Origin: Vanessa cardui
Lineage: Eukaryota; Arthropoda; Insecta; Lepidoptera; Nymphalidae
Assembly: GCF_905220365.1 (NCBI RefSeq)
Contig: NC_061131.1
Span: forward strand, 4,030,001-4,094,000
DNA length: 64,000 nucleotides
Reading direction: 5' to 3'
Below are positions 1 to 12,027 of this stretch, in pieces. The notes below the pieces were generated by a model. The model made no database searches. It was not told the origin of the DNA and worked only from the letters and a program-made list of their open reading frames with translations. Each line of letters begins with the position of its first letter. The first letter of the stretch is position 1. The position numbers and the translations under genes are program-made.

Positions 1-81
1 AACGACCTATCTGCCAATCTTTGTAAAATCCTTTTAAGCCATAATAATATTATATTAAGATATTATTTAAGTATGATATAT

Positions 82-268
82 GACCGCGGAGGTCAAGTAG
101 TGTGTACTCAGAGATCACGGGATCGATTCGCGGTCGAGTCGATGTAGAAAAAGTTCATTAGTTTTGTATGTTGTCTTGGTTCCATTTTTGGGTCCAGGAT
201 TTTTCAAAACACAAGTACTTTAGCTACTTATATGTGGATCAGAATAGTGTATGTGATGTTGTTCAATA
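82..268 (+). repeat. SINE-B copy (tRNA-headed SINE)
   Basis: A second copy lies in reverse at 39218-39441. The two share a head with a tRNA-like A box (ggtcaagtagtgtgtac) and B-box region (gatcgattcgcggtcgagtc), then a body with gatgtagaaaaagttcatta and a 3' end reading atgtgatgttgt. From memory this is a common lepidopteran SINE. The head is mutated, so internal pol III activity is unlikely. Confidence 0.7.
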
Positions 269-1478
269 ATTTATACATTCTTTTTTATATTCATATAGTA
301 AAAGTTACTTAGCGACTTCTCCGCCTCTTGTTTATTAATTATTTCGTGTTTTTTGCATATGAGTAAACTGATAACATAAGAGAAACGCGCACCACTTGCA
401 AAACGCGGTCTTATTGCTTATGGTGATCTGTCACTGACAATCTTTACTAGAGGAAAATTTTGCTTTGTAAGGAAACAGGCAAGTGCAAATATTAGTGATA
501 TCATGATAATATTTTTATAGATGTTTATTTATTTTCGGAGTACAAACGAGCAAAGCGACAAAATTTAAACCGATAAGACCGAGTTACTATAAAAAAATAT
601 TATGCATCCGGATACTTACAAGAAATTACTTGAATAATTTTTTTTTAAGAATATTGGACGAACTTCTTCTTCTATACAACGTTTGGATATAATTAATCTG
701 ATTATAGAGGTATAAAAATTAAGCGTTTATCACACAAATAATTAGATACTAAGTGACTCATACCACAGATTATTCGATTAGTATCGAGGGCTTGATATAG
801 TTAAACTAGTTTGTTATTAGTTTAGTTCCACGTGAGCAGGTTCTTGTGTATCATTGGTTTATATTAAGCGAAACGTTGTATCGAGCGGAGATCATCCGGT
901 GGTAGGGCAACGCATGATGGCAAGATTTTGTGTTTGTGTTCTTATTTGAAGCGCGAGATTGTGCTACAGGCATTTATGTAATCAAAATATGGTTATGTAT
1001 ATTATATATAAGTGCATTATGGTGTCTTAAACAAACAATATATGGCTTCAAGCTATACAGTTTTTTAGTAATGATTGTGTATAAATTTAGATTAATAATA
1101 ATACTTATAGTTTTGATAATTTTTTTGGGAGTATGTTATGAAAATGTAACATTCTTGAATTTTTTTCTTTCAATAAGTAGATGAACAAAAATTTTAGATT
1201 TTGTATACGTATATAATAATTAATGTTGCCGTTTAAAATACTTTAATGTTTGTTTCGGCTTAATATAAATGTTTACTACGAATCAAAAAAAGTTTTCGTT
1301 ATTATTTCAAATTCAATGGTATTATTGATTCTCAGAAATTTCGATTTATTAGAGTCTTTGATAGAATTAATTAATACCGTAGGAGGCAGGGAGAAAGAAA
1401 GTTTTTAATAGATACACGACAACTAATTTGATAATATTTATAATAAGTCTAAAACTATTATTAATTAACTATTTTTAG

Positions 1479-1482
<4 letters not shown>
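269..1482. other. AT-rich non-coding stretch
   Basis: Only short chance reading frames, for example 930-1184, whose hydrophobic translation simply reflects T-rich DNA. I see no repeat family or gene signal. Confidence 0.6.
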
Positions 1483-1509
<27 letters not shown>

Positions 1510-1510
1510 G
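1483..1510. repeat. (TA)n microsatellite
   Basis: Uninterrupted TA dinucleotide run of about 27 bases just upstream of the SINE-A copy at 1536. Confidence 0.9.
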
Positions 1511-1535
1511 TTCTGTATGTTTACATGATAGTGAA

Positions 1536-1822
1536 TCGAGATGGCCCAGTGGTTAGAACTCATGCATCTTAACCGATGATTGTGGGTTCAAATCCAGGCA
1601 ATCACCGCTGATTTGTCTTTATAATTCATCTCGTGCTCAGCGGCGAAGGAAAACTTCGTGAGGAAACCTGCATGTGACAAATTTCATAGAAATTCTGCCA
1701 CATGTGTATTCCACCAACCATGTGCATTGGAACAGCGTGGTGGAATATGTTCCAAAACCTTCTCCTCAAAGGGAGAGAAGGCCTTTAGCCCAGCAGTGGG
1801 AATTGACAGGCTGTTGTTGTTG
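1536..1822 (+). repeat. SINE-A, full length
   Basis: Reference copy for the commonest SINE here. The tRNA-like head has an A box (atggcccagtggttagaa) and a B box (gggttcaaatccaggcaa). The body contains cgtgaggaaacctgcatgtg, a ccacatgtgtattccacc segment and cccagcagtggga. It ends in a ttgttgttg tail. The tail abuts a SINE-M copy directly, so one inserted at the edge of the other. Confidence 0.85.
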
Positions 1823-2176
1823 TAGGGCTTTGTGCAAAGCCTATGTAGGTACCAACCACTCATAGGATATTCTATCGCGAAACAACAGTACTCAGTATTG
1901 TTGCGTTCCGGTTTGAAAGGTGAGTGAGCCACTGTAACTAGAGGCACCAGGGACATACCATCTTGTAATGTTGTCTTAATTTTTCGCGATTATTACACAT
2001 TTAAATAAAACTAATTATAACGAATTCAAATCCGTTATAATTAGTTTTATTTAAACATACCATCTTGGTTTCCAAGATTGGTGGCGCATTGGCAATGTAA
2101 GGAATGGTTAATATTTCTATCATTTCCAATAGGTAGTCCATACGCTCGTCCGCAAAACTATACCATAAAAAGTTTT
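1823..2176 (+). repeat. SINE-M (Metulj-like), interrupted by a palindromic insert
   Basis: Matches the fuller copy at 55112-55399 from tagggctttgtg through cgctcgtccgcaaaactata to a short A run. The match breaks at 1953-1965 and resumes at 2055-2067, where the same 13 bases (acataccatcttg) are repeated. An 89-bp sequence sits between them. I recall similar lepidopteran SINEs named Metulj, but could not check this. Confidence 0.8.
1966..2054. mobile_element. 89-bp palindromic insertion with 13-bp target duplication
   Basis: Flanked by direct repeats of acataccatcttg at 1953-1965 and 2055-2067. The first 35 bases are unique. The rest is a perfect inverted repeat: 22-bp arms at 2001-2022 and 2033-2054 with a 10-base loop. 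A 13-bp duplication suits target-primed or staggered-cut insertion. It could be a Helitron-like end or the tail of a retroelement; the family is not recognised. Confidence 0.7.
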
Positions 2177-5100
2177 TGTAATAATTAATGACTAATAGTT
2201 CGCTCCTAAGTTCACTCACACTTGTAAAATAGTATGACAATTTATGTGTACCAAGCGTCGCTGTCACGTACACCAAGCGTAGTGTTAGACTCTGTCTATA
2301 TATACGTTGACGCCTACCCTCATTAAGCAGTTGTAAACAACACGTCCAGCGACCCACAGTTGATTCACAGGCAATATAAAAGAATGAACATGACAACTAG
2401 GGACATTCTCATGTCAGCGCTCAACCGGTGCACATGAGTCTAATATAAACAATATTAGACAATTAAAATTAAATTGTAAACCAGTCTGCGCGCCCATCTT
2501 CTAGGAAACAAAATAATACCACCTCCTGTCACTAAGCGCTGCTAGCAGAAAGCAAGTCGAATCCAGCATGAAGGTAATAACCAATAAGCCCACAATGTCA
2601 ATTTTCTTTGGAATCTCAGTTCATGGAACAATCTTTAGGCATTGTTCTCATAACTGATGGCAGTAGCAAATATGCTAGCAGTATGTTATAGCTGTTGACT
2701 CACAATTCTCTGTTCCTAGACTTACTTAATTGTAATCAGTCCTCTTGTGACCACTGGAAGTAATAAGATGGCGAATTATATATTAGTAAATAAAAAAATG
2801 ATTATATTTTACTCCAAGAAGCATAATTTTTTACAGTTGCAAGTCTTATACTGGGCCTTATAGCCTTTCAAGACAATTTCCATTATGGCTAATTCCAGAG
2901 GGCTCTACAAACGTCTAAAGTGGCCTAAGAAATACAGATAAGCGATTGACGATTTTTCTTTAAATAAACGTGAAAGTGATTCTGTCTGTCATTTGTGCCT
3001 TCAAGATCACCGAACACTGAATTGAATTTGATAAAATTTCGTATAAAGCTAGTTTGAAAACAAAACAAAAACATACTACTTTTTATACACCTGACGACTA
3101 AAACGCATAAAAAGCCGCGTGCGAAAACTAGTTTTCAATAAAAGCTTATCGAAAATATTTTCATACTGAATATATTTAATGTTTTCCTAAGACATAATAC
3201 AGTATCAGTGACGCGGGGCACTATATTTGCTGATATGTAATAGTATACTAAAATATATCTGCCCCTGGAGACCATTAGGGTTGATATCGCGAAATTGGAA
3301 GAGGAAATTTTTATCTATTTAAGCTAGCATATAAATGTTGATTTCGCTTTGTTTAGATGTAGTAATTATCAAAATGGATATCATATGTTGTCTAATGCAC
3401 TCAAAAAAATGAAAAAACGAAAATATATTTTGGGGCTTATTACTTGATTTTCGTTTATGTATGTATACTGCTTTTTGACAGTACAATATCTGAAGAACTG
3501 GGTGATACCTTGCAGCCTAGGTTCTTATTACTTTTTAGAATGAAAATGTTGCCAAAGGATAGGATGCAGTTCACTTGTTTTGAGCTGATATAAGTAAATC
3601 AGACCCTTTTGCAATGAATATAGAAGTGTTGAGTTGTGTGATGGCATTTTTTGCATTTATATTACTTACGTTTCTAACTAAAATATTTTGGCCACAGGTC
3701 CTCCATACTTATAAAAAAGCGGAAAATTCAATGTCACCATCATGCCTAATAATAAAAAAAATATTAACTGAATAGTGTTACACTAAAATTAGTGAAACCA
3801 TTATGCTATATTTTTGTCATAGTAAAATTTTGAAAGCTAGATATTAACAAACAAACTCATTTTATATTAGGTAGGATACAATATGAACTCGTGTGGTAGA
3901 ATATTCTTGCAACTTATATAAAAAATATAATATACTAAAATTATGTGTTTTATTTATTCCAAAGTTGATTTACTCTTCTAAAATATTTAAATGAAAATCA
4001 AAAATTCTCTAAGTTGATATGTAAAGATCCTTGATCACCAGATACGAAAATATCATAAACGGCCTTTCTAAGAAAATGTTCCACACGTTTGATGACCCTA
4101 AGATATTACTTAGCTCAAAGACTAAGACTTGAGACTCAGAGAGGCAATAGTGCCAGCGTCCTGTGTACAATCCAGATGGAAAATCTTTTGAAATATATGT
4201 TATTATTATAATTTGTATATATATTTGTAACACAATTAAATTTACTTTATTATTATTTTGAATTGCACATTCTTTAAGAGCGTAATGTAAATAAGGATAA
4301 TATAATAAAATCTTGTGTTTACAAAGGATTTTATTTAGCGTGTCATGTTTGTATGTAAATTAGTTTATTTAGGTCAAATCTTACCAGCTGAATTAAAACC
4401 ACTTACCCTAATTATACAGATTTCAAAATTGGCATATTGGTCAGCTCCTGAGACAATTATTTTTTATGGTAAGTATGACCTGATTCTGCACCCAGACAAA
4501 GGAACATAATATCAACGGTTAAAAGTATACGGATTTCTTTGTGTTAAAACGTGATACGTTCTATGTTTCAGAATATTGCTATAGTTTGAGTTGACTACTG
4601 CTAAGAACTGCGTAAAGGGTAACCTAACCTTAAACACGAACTGCTAAGAAATATTATTATGTATTTAAGTAAACATTTATGTATATGGCGGAGCATTAAA
4701 AAGTTTCATTAGGATTTATCTTTTTTTACATGCTGGCAACATAATTATAAGGTAGAGCACATGTCAGACAAAAATTTAAATTTCAGGTATATCGAAGGGG
4801 AGATATTACGTACGAACGACTAAACTTATATTTCGAACATCATCATAGCTGATAAATGGTTGATGCCTAACTCCTTGTTATATGTTTATAAAAAAACAAA
4901 CGAGATAATCATGGGACTAGCTTTTAAAACAAAACATTTTTATTGCCCTTGATTAATTTAAAACATGCATTTTAACTTAGCTATCATAAATTAAATCTAC
5001 CAAAAATTGAAAGCTAATGAAATAAATATATTACGAACCTGAATGACTAAATAATATGACACATGTAAAGGCATTCCCAAATAACCTTATAGGGGATTAT

Positions 5101-5387
5101 GTCATAATTATCAGCCGAGACTTTACCCTCGTTTGTTTCGAATGATGCTGACTTTTCTCGCTTTAGCGAAGTTTTTGGGACCGTGTTGTAACATACTTTT
5201 TTTACTGTCATATAAAGAACTCATCGTTATATCGTATTTTTATTTCCTACTTGGAGTATATAAAAACTTTTCCAGTGTAAGTACAGATATACCAATATTA
5301 GCTTGTTAATATTTTTCCTTATAATATTTGTATATATTTTATTCGTAAATGTATAATAACAAAACAGAAATTTTTAAGATGAAACAA
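2177..5387. other. AT-rich, apparently unique DNA
   Basis: No gene and no recognised repeat in about 3.2 kb. The frames at 2001-2396 and 4009-4233 are chance ORFs; the first is partly SINE. A bulged 40-nt hairpin lies at 2617-2656. A smaller hairpin with 10-bp arms lies near 4303-4337. Confidence 0.55.
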
Positions 5388-5669
5388 ATCAACAACAACA
5401 ACCTGTAAATTTCCCACTGCTGGGCTAAGGCCCCTCCCTTTAATGAAAAGGTTTGGAACATACCACCACACTATTCCAATGCGGGAAGCTGGAATACACA
5501 TGTCGCAGAATTTCTATGAAATTAGACACATGCAGGTTTCTACACGATTTATTCCGTCACCGCCGAGCACGTGATGAATTATTATAATAATTATAAACAA
5601 ATTAAGTACATGAATATACAGCGGAGCTTTCCTATGTTTGCACGTTCTAACCACTGGGCCATCTCGGCT
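5388..5669 (-). repeat. SINE-A, nearly full length
   Basis: Read on the minus strand: the A box (gagatggcccagtggttagaa) near 5665-5645, the body with the cgtggtggaat-like segment, and a ttgttgttg tail near 5388-5400. The B-box region is altered or deleted, so this is an old copy. Confidence 0.8.
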
Positions 5670-6134
5670 CGTAAAAAATCGAGCGATTATAATATGTAAA
5701 TATGTGTGAGTATGTGCATGCTTTTACACACACAAAAATACACACATGGACGAACACAAAGGTCACTGACACTCCTGTATCAGCTACAATCCTTCCTCTC
5801 CAAATACCTTAGTTACGCTTATATAGGCAGAACCTCTAAAACAATTAGTAATGAATAATACATAGTTAATACATACATAATTAATCACTTTTAGTGTTGG
5901 GTTAAACGATTTATCCAAATAGTTTACTAGTCTGAACTAAATTCAATTGAGAATGTATTCCCGATTTATCACAAAAGCAACTGACGTAATGCTCGGTTAG
6001 CTTGCGTGCAATCATAGCAACAAAGACCATTGCAGGTTGCTGAACGTAAATGGCGACGGAACACCTGTATTCCAATTTCAGAATACTCTGTCTAAAGTTA
6101 TTTAATTTAATTTAACACGAAGTAATGGCAAATA
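5670..6134. other. Non-coding stretch
   Basis: A CA/TG-rich patch at 5695-5750 (tacacacacaaaaatacacac) and otherwise featureless AT-rich sequence. Confidence 0.5.
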
Positions 6135-6371
6135 TACTACTACATCTATATAAATTTAATGAAATTGGAGTGTCTGTTTGTTATATTAAAATAGCCCTTT
6201 TCTACTCAAGGCATACCCAGTTCAAATACCAAATAACATTTTTTAGAATTTTTGTCTGTCTGTCTGTCTATAACATAAAATAATTGATATAATAAGGAGT
6301 AACTTAGGCTACAATAATATTCTTTTTTGTTAAATTCAAACGCGTACAAGGTCGAGGGCACGTCTAGTTAT
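6135..6371 (+). repeat. RTE-type LINE 3' end (tail family 2)
   Basis: Contains ttggagtgtctgtttgt, a (CTGT)4 run at 6257-6272, ataataaggagtaacttagg, and ends in cgagggcacgtctagtta. I recall this string of motifs from the 3' ends of RTE-type elements in Lepidoptera. There is no coding part. Confidence 0.6.
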
Positions 6372-7027
6372 TAATATTATTTTATTAATTTACATATATA
6401 TTCTATTTGCAATATTTATAAGCTGGCTAATGACTGGCTGGCTGGATACTTAAGGCTTCATGTTGCAGAATGTGAATGTGTTTATTCAAAAATGTAACTC
6501 AAATAAGAACATGAAAATTCAGAGGTGCTTGAACGGAAAACCCGCAATTTTCGGTTAAGATTTACGTGTTTCAGCCTCTGGGTCAGCTCGACTCGAAAAA
6601 CAAACCGCTATGTAATTTAATTTTCGAATTAACATAATCTTTTCTTAATAAGATTTTACATGACGAATTGGAGTAAATGTATATATTAAACATAAATTGC
6701 CAAAATTAACGCTTTCTGAATTTATCGAGAAGTACAAGAAACTGTTTGATTTGGAACATAGACTGACATTCAATTATTTTTAAAATGTAAATAATAAAAT
6801 ATATTTATTAAAGTAGGCTATTACAAGATCGTTTGTATCGTTAATTTACAGAATTGTAGTATATGTAAATCTATCAACGCTTAAGACATTTTCTTGTTTC
6901 TATTATGTATCTGTAATCTGTACTAAATTAAATAAATTGAAAGTATCTCTATTACCTTTTTACGGCCAAACCGATGAGCCTCATTTGATGATACTTGGTA
7001 TGATCAAGGAAGGACAGCGCAGTACAG
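6372..7027. other. AT-rich non-coding stretch
   Basis: Nothing recognised. The frame at 6937-7125 is partly SINE-A sequence and is not a gene. Confidence 0.5.
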
Positions 7028-7093
7028 TAACAGCCAGTAAATTTCCCCACTGCTGGGCTAAAACCTCCTCTCCCTTTGAGGAGAAGGACGGAG
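7028..7093 (-). repeat. SINE-A 3' fragment
   Basis: Only the tail-proximal 66 bases remain: aatttccccactgctgggct followed by the cctcctctccctttgaggag segment. Confidence 0.7.
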
Positions 7094-7599
7094 GCTATTT
7101 TTTGTATCTAACGCCTTACGACTAACTGAATAAAAGCAAGTTAGCATGCTCAAGACAACATATTACTTATACGTTATCAATCTAAGTTTCAATGAAACAA
7201 GTACGAACTACGAAACTTAAGTAATGCTATTATAATGTCATATATTATGTTACAGCGCGTCATATGACGAATTAAATTTTGTTCTACAATATATAATAGT
7301 AATTACGTTATTCAAACATTAATATTCGTACCGTGAAACAAACTTGTATTACAGAAGTCATATATTAAACTAGGTTAATAATCAGATCGGATTAGACACA
7401 GACAAATAATTATATTATTTTGATTTTATGTTTTTAATAAAATCATTGTTTCGATTGAACGAAGGGACGGAAAGAAGTTTTATACGCGATTTACAGTTGG
7501 TACAAAGAACTGGCAAAAATAAGTAAAACAGCATAAAGCCTCCAAGTGACCTTTCTGTCTTTTTTATCTCTCTCTTCATCTCTACATAATATAAAATAA
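7094..7599. other. AT-rich non-coding stretch
   Basis: No repeat or gene signal seen. Confidence 0.5.
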
Positions 7600-7738
7600 A
7601 TACGCTACCCGCTGTCTGTCTGCCCCTGGGTATGCTTAGATAAAGATAGGATTTCTTTAACAGACAGAGTGATCATGAGGAAGGTTTATATTTATAACAC
7701 AAGCACAATATAATAGAGAAAAATTGATAAATTAGAGG
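7600..7738 (-). repeat. RTE-type 3' tail fragment (tail family 1)
   Basis: The minus strand resembles the tails at 8099-8323 and 57660-58092. The shared piece is the stretch around gtccctgggtatgcttaga-like sequence, the tgaggaaggtttatat segment, and an attgataaattaga segment. Confidence 0.5.
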
Positions 7739-7739
7739 T

Positions 7740-7795
7740 TGGGACATATTCCACCACGCTGTTCCAATGCTAAATAGTGGTGGTGCTTGCCTTGC
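7740..7795 (-). repeat. SINE-A remnant, internally deleted
   Basis: Joins the body segment (acatattccaccacgctgtt) directly to the head-proximal segment (agtggtggtgcttgcct). More than 100 bases of the consensus are missing between them. It abuts an RTE tail, as the SINE at 33538 does. Confidence 0.6.
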
Positions 7796-7875
7796 CAAAA
7801 AAGGTTTCTGAAGTGATGTAAATAAACTTTATTTTGCGCCTGCTGTGTAAACACTGGCTGTCGTCATATCGTCAT

Positions 7876-7940
7876 AGCGCCAACAACTTGAGACGTTAAG
7901 ATTTTTGTCCCTTGAACCTGGTGCCTTTAGTACCCTTTGA
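7876..7940 (-). repeat. SINE-M fragment, degenerate
   Basis: The segment agcgccaacaacttgagacg then ttgtcccttgaacctg corresponds to the middle of SINE-M in reverse. Confidence 0.4.
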
Positions 7941-8098
7941 TGAGCTTTAATAGTATTTTCATCTCATATAATAATAATGACCAGCTTAGTATTGTGAACC
8001 TAATACCACTTAAGGTTATTACATTGAGAGGTTTTATCTGGGAATAGTCATAAATATTCGATATTAAATACACAAAATAAACTCTTTATGTATGACAA

Positions 8099-8323
8099 CT
8101 AGTGACACGACCCGGCTTCGCACGGTAGCAATGCTGATACAATTAGTATATAGTAAAGAATTTTTGAATTACTATGTTATCCTCGTATTATATACAAAAT
8201 TCTTCCTCTCGAATAACTCTATCCATTAAAAAACACATAAATATCCGTTGCGTAATTTTAGCTCTGAGCATACATAGGGACAGTCAGCGATAAGTGACTT
8301 TGTTTTATACTATGTAATGATAA
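8099..8323 (+). repeat. RTE-type 3' tail (tail family 1)
   Basis: Begins ctagtgacacgacccggctt and ends ttttatactatgtaatga, with internal ccgttgcgtaattttag. The same order of motifs occurs at 57841-58080 and, reversed, at 33302-33892. Confidence 0.65.
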
Positions 8324-8386
8324 CTTCTTCTTCACATAGAGTGCATAAAATCTTTTATTATTCAAACTTAAGTATCCATCAAACAC

Positions 8387-8415
8387 ATCGAGATAGCCCA
8401 GTGGTTACAAGTTAT
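8387..8415 (+). repeat. SINE-A head fragment
   Basis: The A-box region only (cgagatagcccagtggttac). The rest has diverged or was deleted. Confidence 0.5.
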
Positions 8416-8872
8416 CTTATGTTTATATTTCATCATGTATTGGATGACAATCTGCCAATGACATATATCCAAAAATACCCTTGAGAAATAAACAAAATGA
8501 AATAAGTATTATAGCTTAGAACATTACCAGACTTTTAAATAACTAATATATACATACTGCTCGTGCAAAATAATGAAGTCATCAATCATAATTAAATCAC
8601 TAAAAATATAGCCTCGGTAGTTGAACATACAAAATAAAACCAGAAAAGTTTTATCATTGACTGCGAAACAATAAAAAACGTAAAGAAATTGTCTTGTGAA
8701 ATATTGTATGCCAAGTTTCCGTTTGCCAAAATAATTCATCTGAGAGATCATCTTAGCTTCGCTTCTTACACTCGACAAGTTTTAATGGGGGAATTCTTGG
8801 CAGGTACTTACTTTGTAAATTTTTATTGTATGTTTTGGAACTGTGGTTCGAGATTACGCTTGCGTAAGTTAC

Positions 8873-9187
8873 TATAGTGCGACACAAAATGCAATGAAAT
8901 GAAAATAAAACCGATTACTGCCGATTTACACAACCAATAGAAATAGCTCCCTATCGCGCCATTCGACGCTATCCGTCGCTATAGATTCTCGCGTCAGAGA
9001 AAGCAAGGCATGTAAATCGACGTGTCAAATTGACGAATATAATATGATATTACATGTTATTACGTTTGTGCAAAGATCATATTCGCATGAGAAACAAATG
9101 TTGATAATTTGGGATAGCGTGCTCAATCCGGATTTGATCGGTTTTACGTATTTTGCCGATGCTACATCTAAGTTGTGTCGTACTATA
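8873..9187. mobile_element. MITE with TATAGTRCGACACAA inverted ends
   Basis: The left end reads tatagtgcgacacaa; the reverse complement of the right end reads tatagtacgacacaa. The termini sit in a TA context, as expected for a Tc1/mariner-like TA target. Both subterminal regions contain aaaaccgat and tgccgat blocks. The 315-bp interior has no ORF, so it is non-autonomous. The superfamily is an inference from the TA context. Confidence 0.65.
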
Positions 9188-10394
9188 CATATGTCATAAA
9201 TCGGAAATAAGAAATGTCAACAAGTCAATTATAATTAATTAAAATGACAGCACTTTTGAATTATTAATAAAAGACGCGACGTTACGCTCTACCGGGATTT
9301 ATATTCACTTTTGATTCTATTTAATGATCAGTTCGATCAAAGTGCGTTTTGTTTTATAAAACCTGCGTTAAGTACTATTCCTTTGATTGCGTTAATTTGT
9401 ATTCCATATCTAGTTAATTTTAATATGAATAATTTATGAAGTATTTAAATAATAAAACAAAATAAACAAAAAATATACTATTTTCGAATGATATAGAAAT
9501 GGAATAAATAATACATAAATAAAGTGTTATCTACTCGTTATTTATGTATTAGCGATTATTTTGATGGTAGCCAACTTAAAGGACAAAATAAAACGTAGAA
9601 TGCATATATACCTATACTACAAAATTAATTATAAAAGTAAATTTTATTATTTTTTATTTCAATAAAGTCGTCTAAATATATTCATTTGTTTTTTCATGTT
9701 CTCTTAGTAAATTGGTGATAATTTAATTCAATTACTACGCTAATAGAGATCAATTTAAGAATATGATATGGTTCTTAAAACACTATAATAATTATTATAT
9801 ATCTATACAATCACATATATATACAATTATAAGTTAGAATAATTGTAATTTCATTTTGAAACATAATATATCAAAATTGCCAAAACTTACTTACTACTTA
9901 CTACTGTTAAAGCAGTTATACGACTAGCCGTTTAGCAGCGAACGATTAATTTTGGTGTCATATCAATAAAATATTGTCAAAAATATTTTAATAAGGATCA
10001 AAGATGATCAAAAAATCGCGTATTCAACTATTATTATAAAACATACGTTTGATACTTGTGATACTTGGGCAAGTTTTTTTTATAAAGTACATCTGCTTCA
10101 TATTTAGGCACGCGGTAGCGTGTCAGCCAAGTTCAAGTAAAAGAACTGACTAGTAGTACCGTATGTAATTTTACACGAACCATTCGGAGCCACTTTTGAC
10201 CCCTTCATAACTCAAAAACTGTTTGTCAAATTTGGCAAATATATTAAGACTTGCGAGATACGTATGTGTTCCAAATTTCATAAACACATCTCAAACGGTT
10301 ACTTAGATATTAATGTAAAATCTTTTGCTTGTAAATTACTTGGCTAGTTCTTATATGTTTATGAATACGAATCATAATTTAACTTTATACTAAC
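9188..10394. other. AT-rich non-coding stretch
   Basis: Contains ggcacgcggtagcgtg at 10107-10123, a short dyad-rich patch, and a weakly repeat-like stretch at 10175-10330. No gene seen. Confidence 0.45.
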
Positions 10395-10565
10395 AAATTA
10401 TAACTCAGAACATCTAAGAATAACCTTAGTCTACAATACATTATTCTCAGTTATAAGGAGAAATTTTATTTTATGTAGTATTAAATTAATTTCAGGAAGG
10501 ATAATGGAACTTGGCACCCATTTAGATCTCACTTCTTTTGTCGTTGAAATCAACAACCAAGGTAT
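10395..10565 (+). repeat. Unnamed dispersed repeat, copy 1
   Basis: Aligns by eye with 54590-54715. Shared blocks in the same order are the attttatgtag block, tttcagga, gcacccatttagatctc, ttttgtcgttga and atcaacaaccaagg. The two copies are about 44 kb apart. Family unknown. Confidence 0.6.
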
Positions 10566-10906
10566 ATTTCAAAATACTGCACTTGGCTCTCATTTAACAT
10601 TTATGTTTTTGAAAGGATTTTGTTTACAACGGTATGTTTTCTATTTACAATAATATAGAACTATTGAAAGAAACGGTGCCAATCATAGTATAGGTAAGGG
10701 GAGGAAAGGTAAACTAATAACAACTAGTTTCCAACTTGGCAAAGTTAGTACACCCGTCCGGTGCACGGTATTCCTCTATCAAGAAAATTAAATTTCATGT
10801 TAAAAAAACTGTATAAATAAGACATACTCAAAACTAGATTATAGTAAAGATGGACTGGATAAAAAGTGGATGTATTTATTTTAAAATATTGTAATCTGAA
10901 CGACAA
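10566..10906. other. Non-coding stretch
   Basis: AT-rich. No gene or recognised repeat. Confidence 0.45.
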
Positions 10907-11071
10907 GGCACCAGGGACAAAATATCTTAGTTCCCAAGGTTGGCAACTGGCACGGCGATGAAAGGAACGGTTAATATTTCTTACAACGCCATTGTCTATG
11001 GTCAGTGGTGATCACTTACCATCAGGTGGTCCATCTCCGCTGATCAACAGGAAAAAAAACTTCTGACATAT
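10907..11071 (+). repeat. SINE-M 3' part
   Basis: From ggcaccagggacaaaatatc through ttcccaaggttggcaac and cacttaccatcaggtggtcc to a short A run. The 5' half is missing. Confidence 0.75.
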
Positions 11072-11817
11072 TTTGTTAAAATTGTGGTTCCTTCCCGGTA
11101 CTTTTGCAGTTTTCTTAGTGGTACTTGCCGAACCAGAGGTACATTTACATTTATTTCGACAGTATATGTATTACATTGTTTAATTTGATTAAAAAGTACT
11201 TTTATGAGCCAACTTATTATTGAACTTGAAAAAAGAATATTTTAATTGACGCTGCAGGCTTTTGTATCAGTTAAGACCTTCAATTTTTTTTTAATTTGTT
11301 TTGACATACATGACATTTACCCAGCGTAAACCATTTAAGCAGTACAGAATATGTAGAAACTACAAACCTACTGTCAAAACCTTCCTTTCTTGTTTATCAT
11401 CTCTCTATTTACTTAAGCCGTATCAAACTCCATTAAGGGTTTGAGCAGCAAAAAGCGGAGATACATAAAGGTAAGGTAAGGTAAGGTTTGTTGCAAGAAC
11501 GAATAACACTTTGAGTGATATTTGTCGTATAGTATTTGACGCATATTACTTTTATTAATAAATGAAATTAACTCGATGCAACCGCAATTTATTGTACCCG
11601 TGCGAAATCAGGGCGCAATACTAGCCATGAATAATTCAATTCAATTTTTGCACGGTGTATCCAGTCGATTCAACAAAAGCCCTGTCGTATGTTCACTTCT
11701 AATTTTGGCTACATGCGTGTTCCAGATTTGCGAAATAATAATACTAGAAATTTTTGTCTCCTTTTTTATTTTGATTGTTTCTTTCACCTTATATATCACA
11801 TCATATCACTTATCATA
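11072..11817. other. Non-coding stretch
   Basis: Holds a short (GGTAA)n run at about 11467-11487. The frame at 11576-11947 is a mix of unique sequence and SINE-A and is not supported as a gene. Confidence 0.5.
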
Positions 11818-12027
11818 TCAACAGCCTGTAAAATCCCACTGCTGGGCTAAGGCCTCCACTACCTTTGAGGAGATGCTTGATTTCCTCACAATGTTTTACT
11901 TCACCGCCGAGCACGTGATGAATTACAGAAACAAATTGAACACATGAAAAATCAGTGGTGCCGGCCTGGGTTTGAACTCGTAATGATCGGTTAAGACACA
12001 CGCTTTCTAACCTCTGGGCCATCTCGG
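11818..12027 (-). repeat. SINE-A, internally deleted
   Basis: The minus-strand head (gagatggcccagaggttaga) near 12024-12005, a B-box region with tgagttcaaacccagg, then the body. The middle body segment is missing. The 5' head abuts a possible coding exon on the same strand and supplies its stop codon. Confidence 0.8.

Noticed and set aside
930..1184. 84-aa hydrophobic frame as a membrane protein
   Set aside because: Composition follows T-rich DNA. No start context, conserved motif or neighbouring gene supports it.
1541..1620. tRNA gene at the SINE-A head (also 33541, 17201 and others)
   Set aside because: A and B boxes are present, but the sequence does not close into a full cloverleaf with acceptor stem and continues into the SINE body; these are tRNA-derived SINE heads.
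10107..10123. miR-124-like sequence (aggcacgcggt)
   Set aside because: An 11-base match only. The seed differs and there is no suitable pre-miRNA arm; the patch is a local ggcacgcggtagcgtg dyad.
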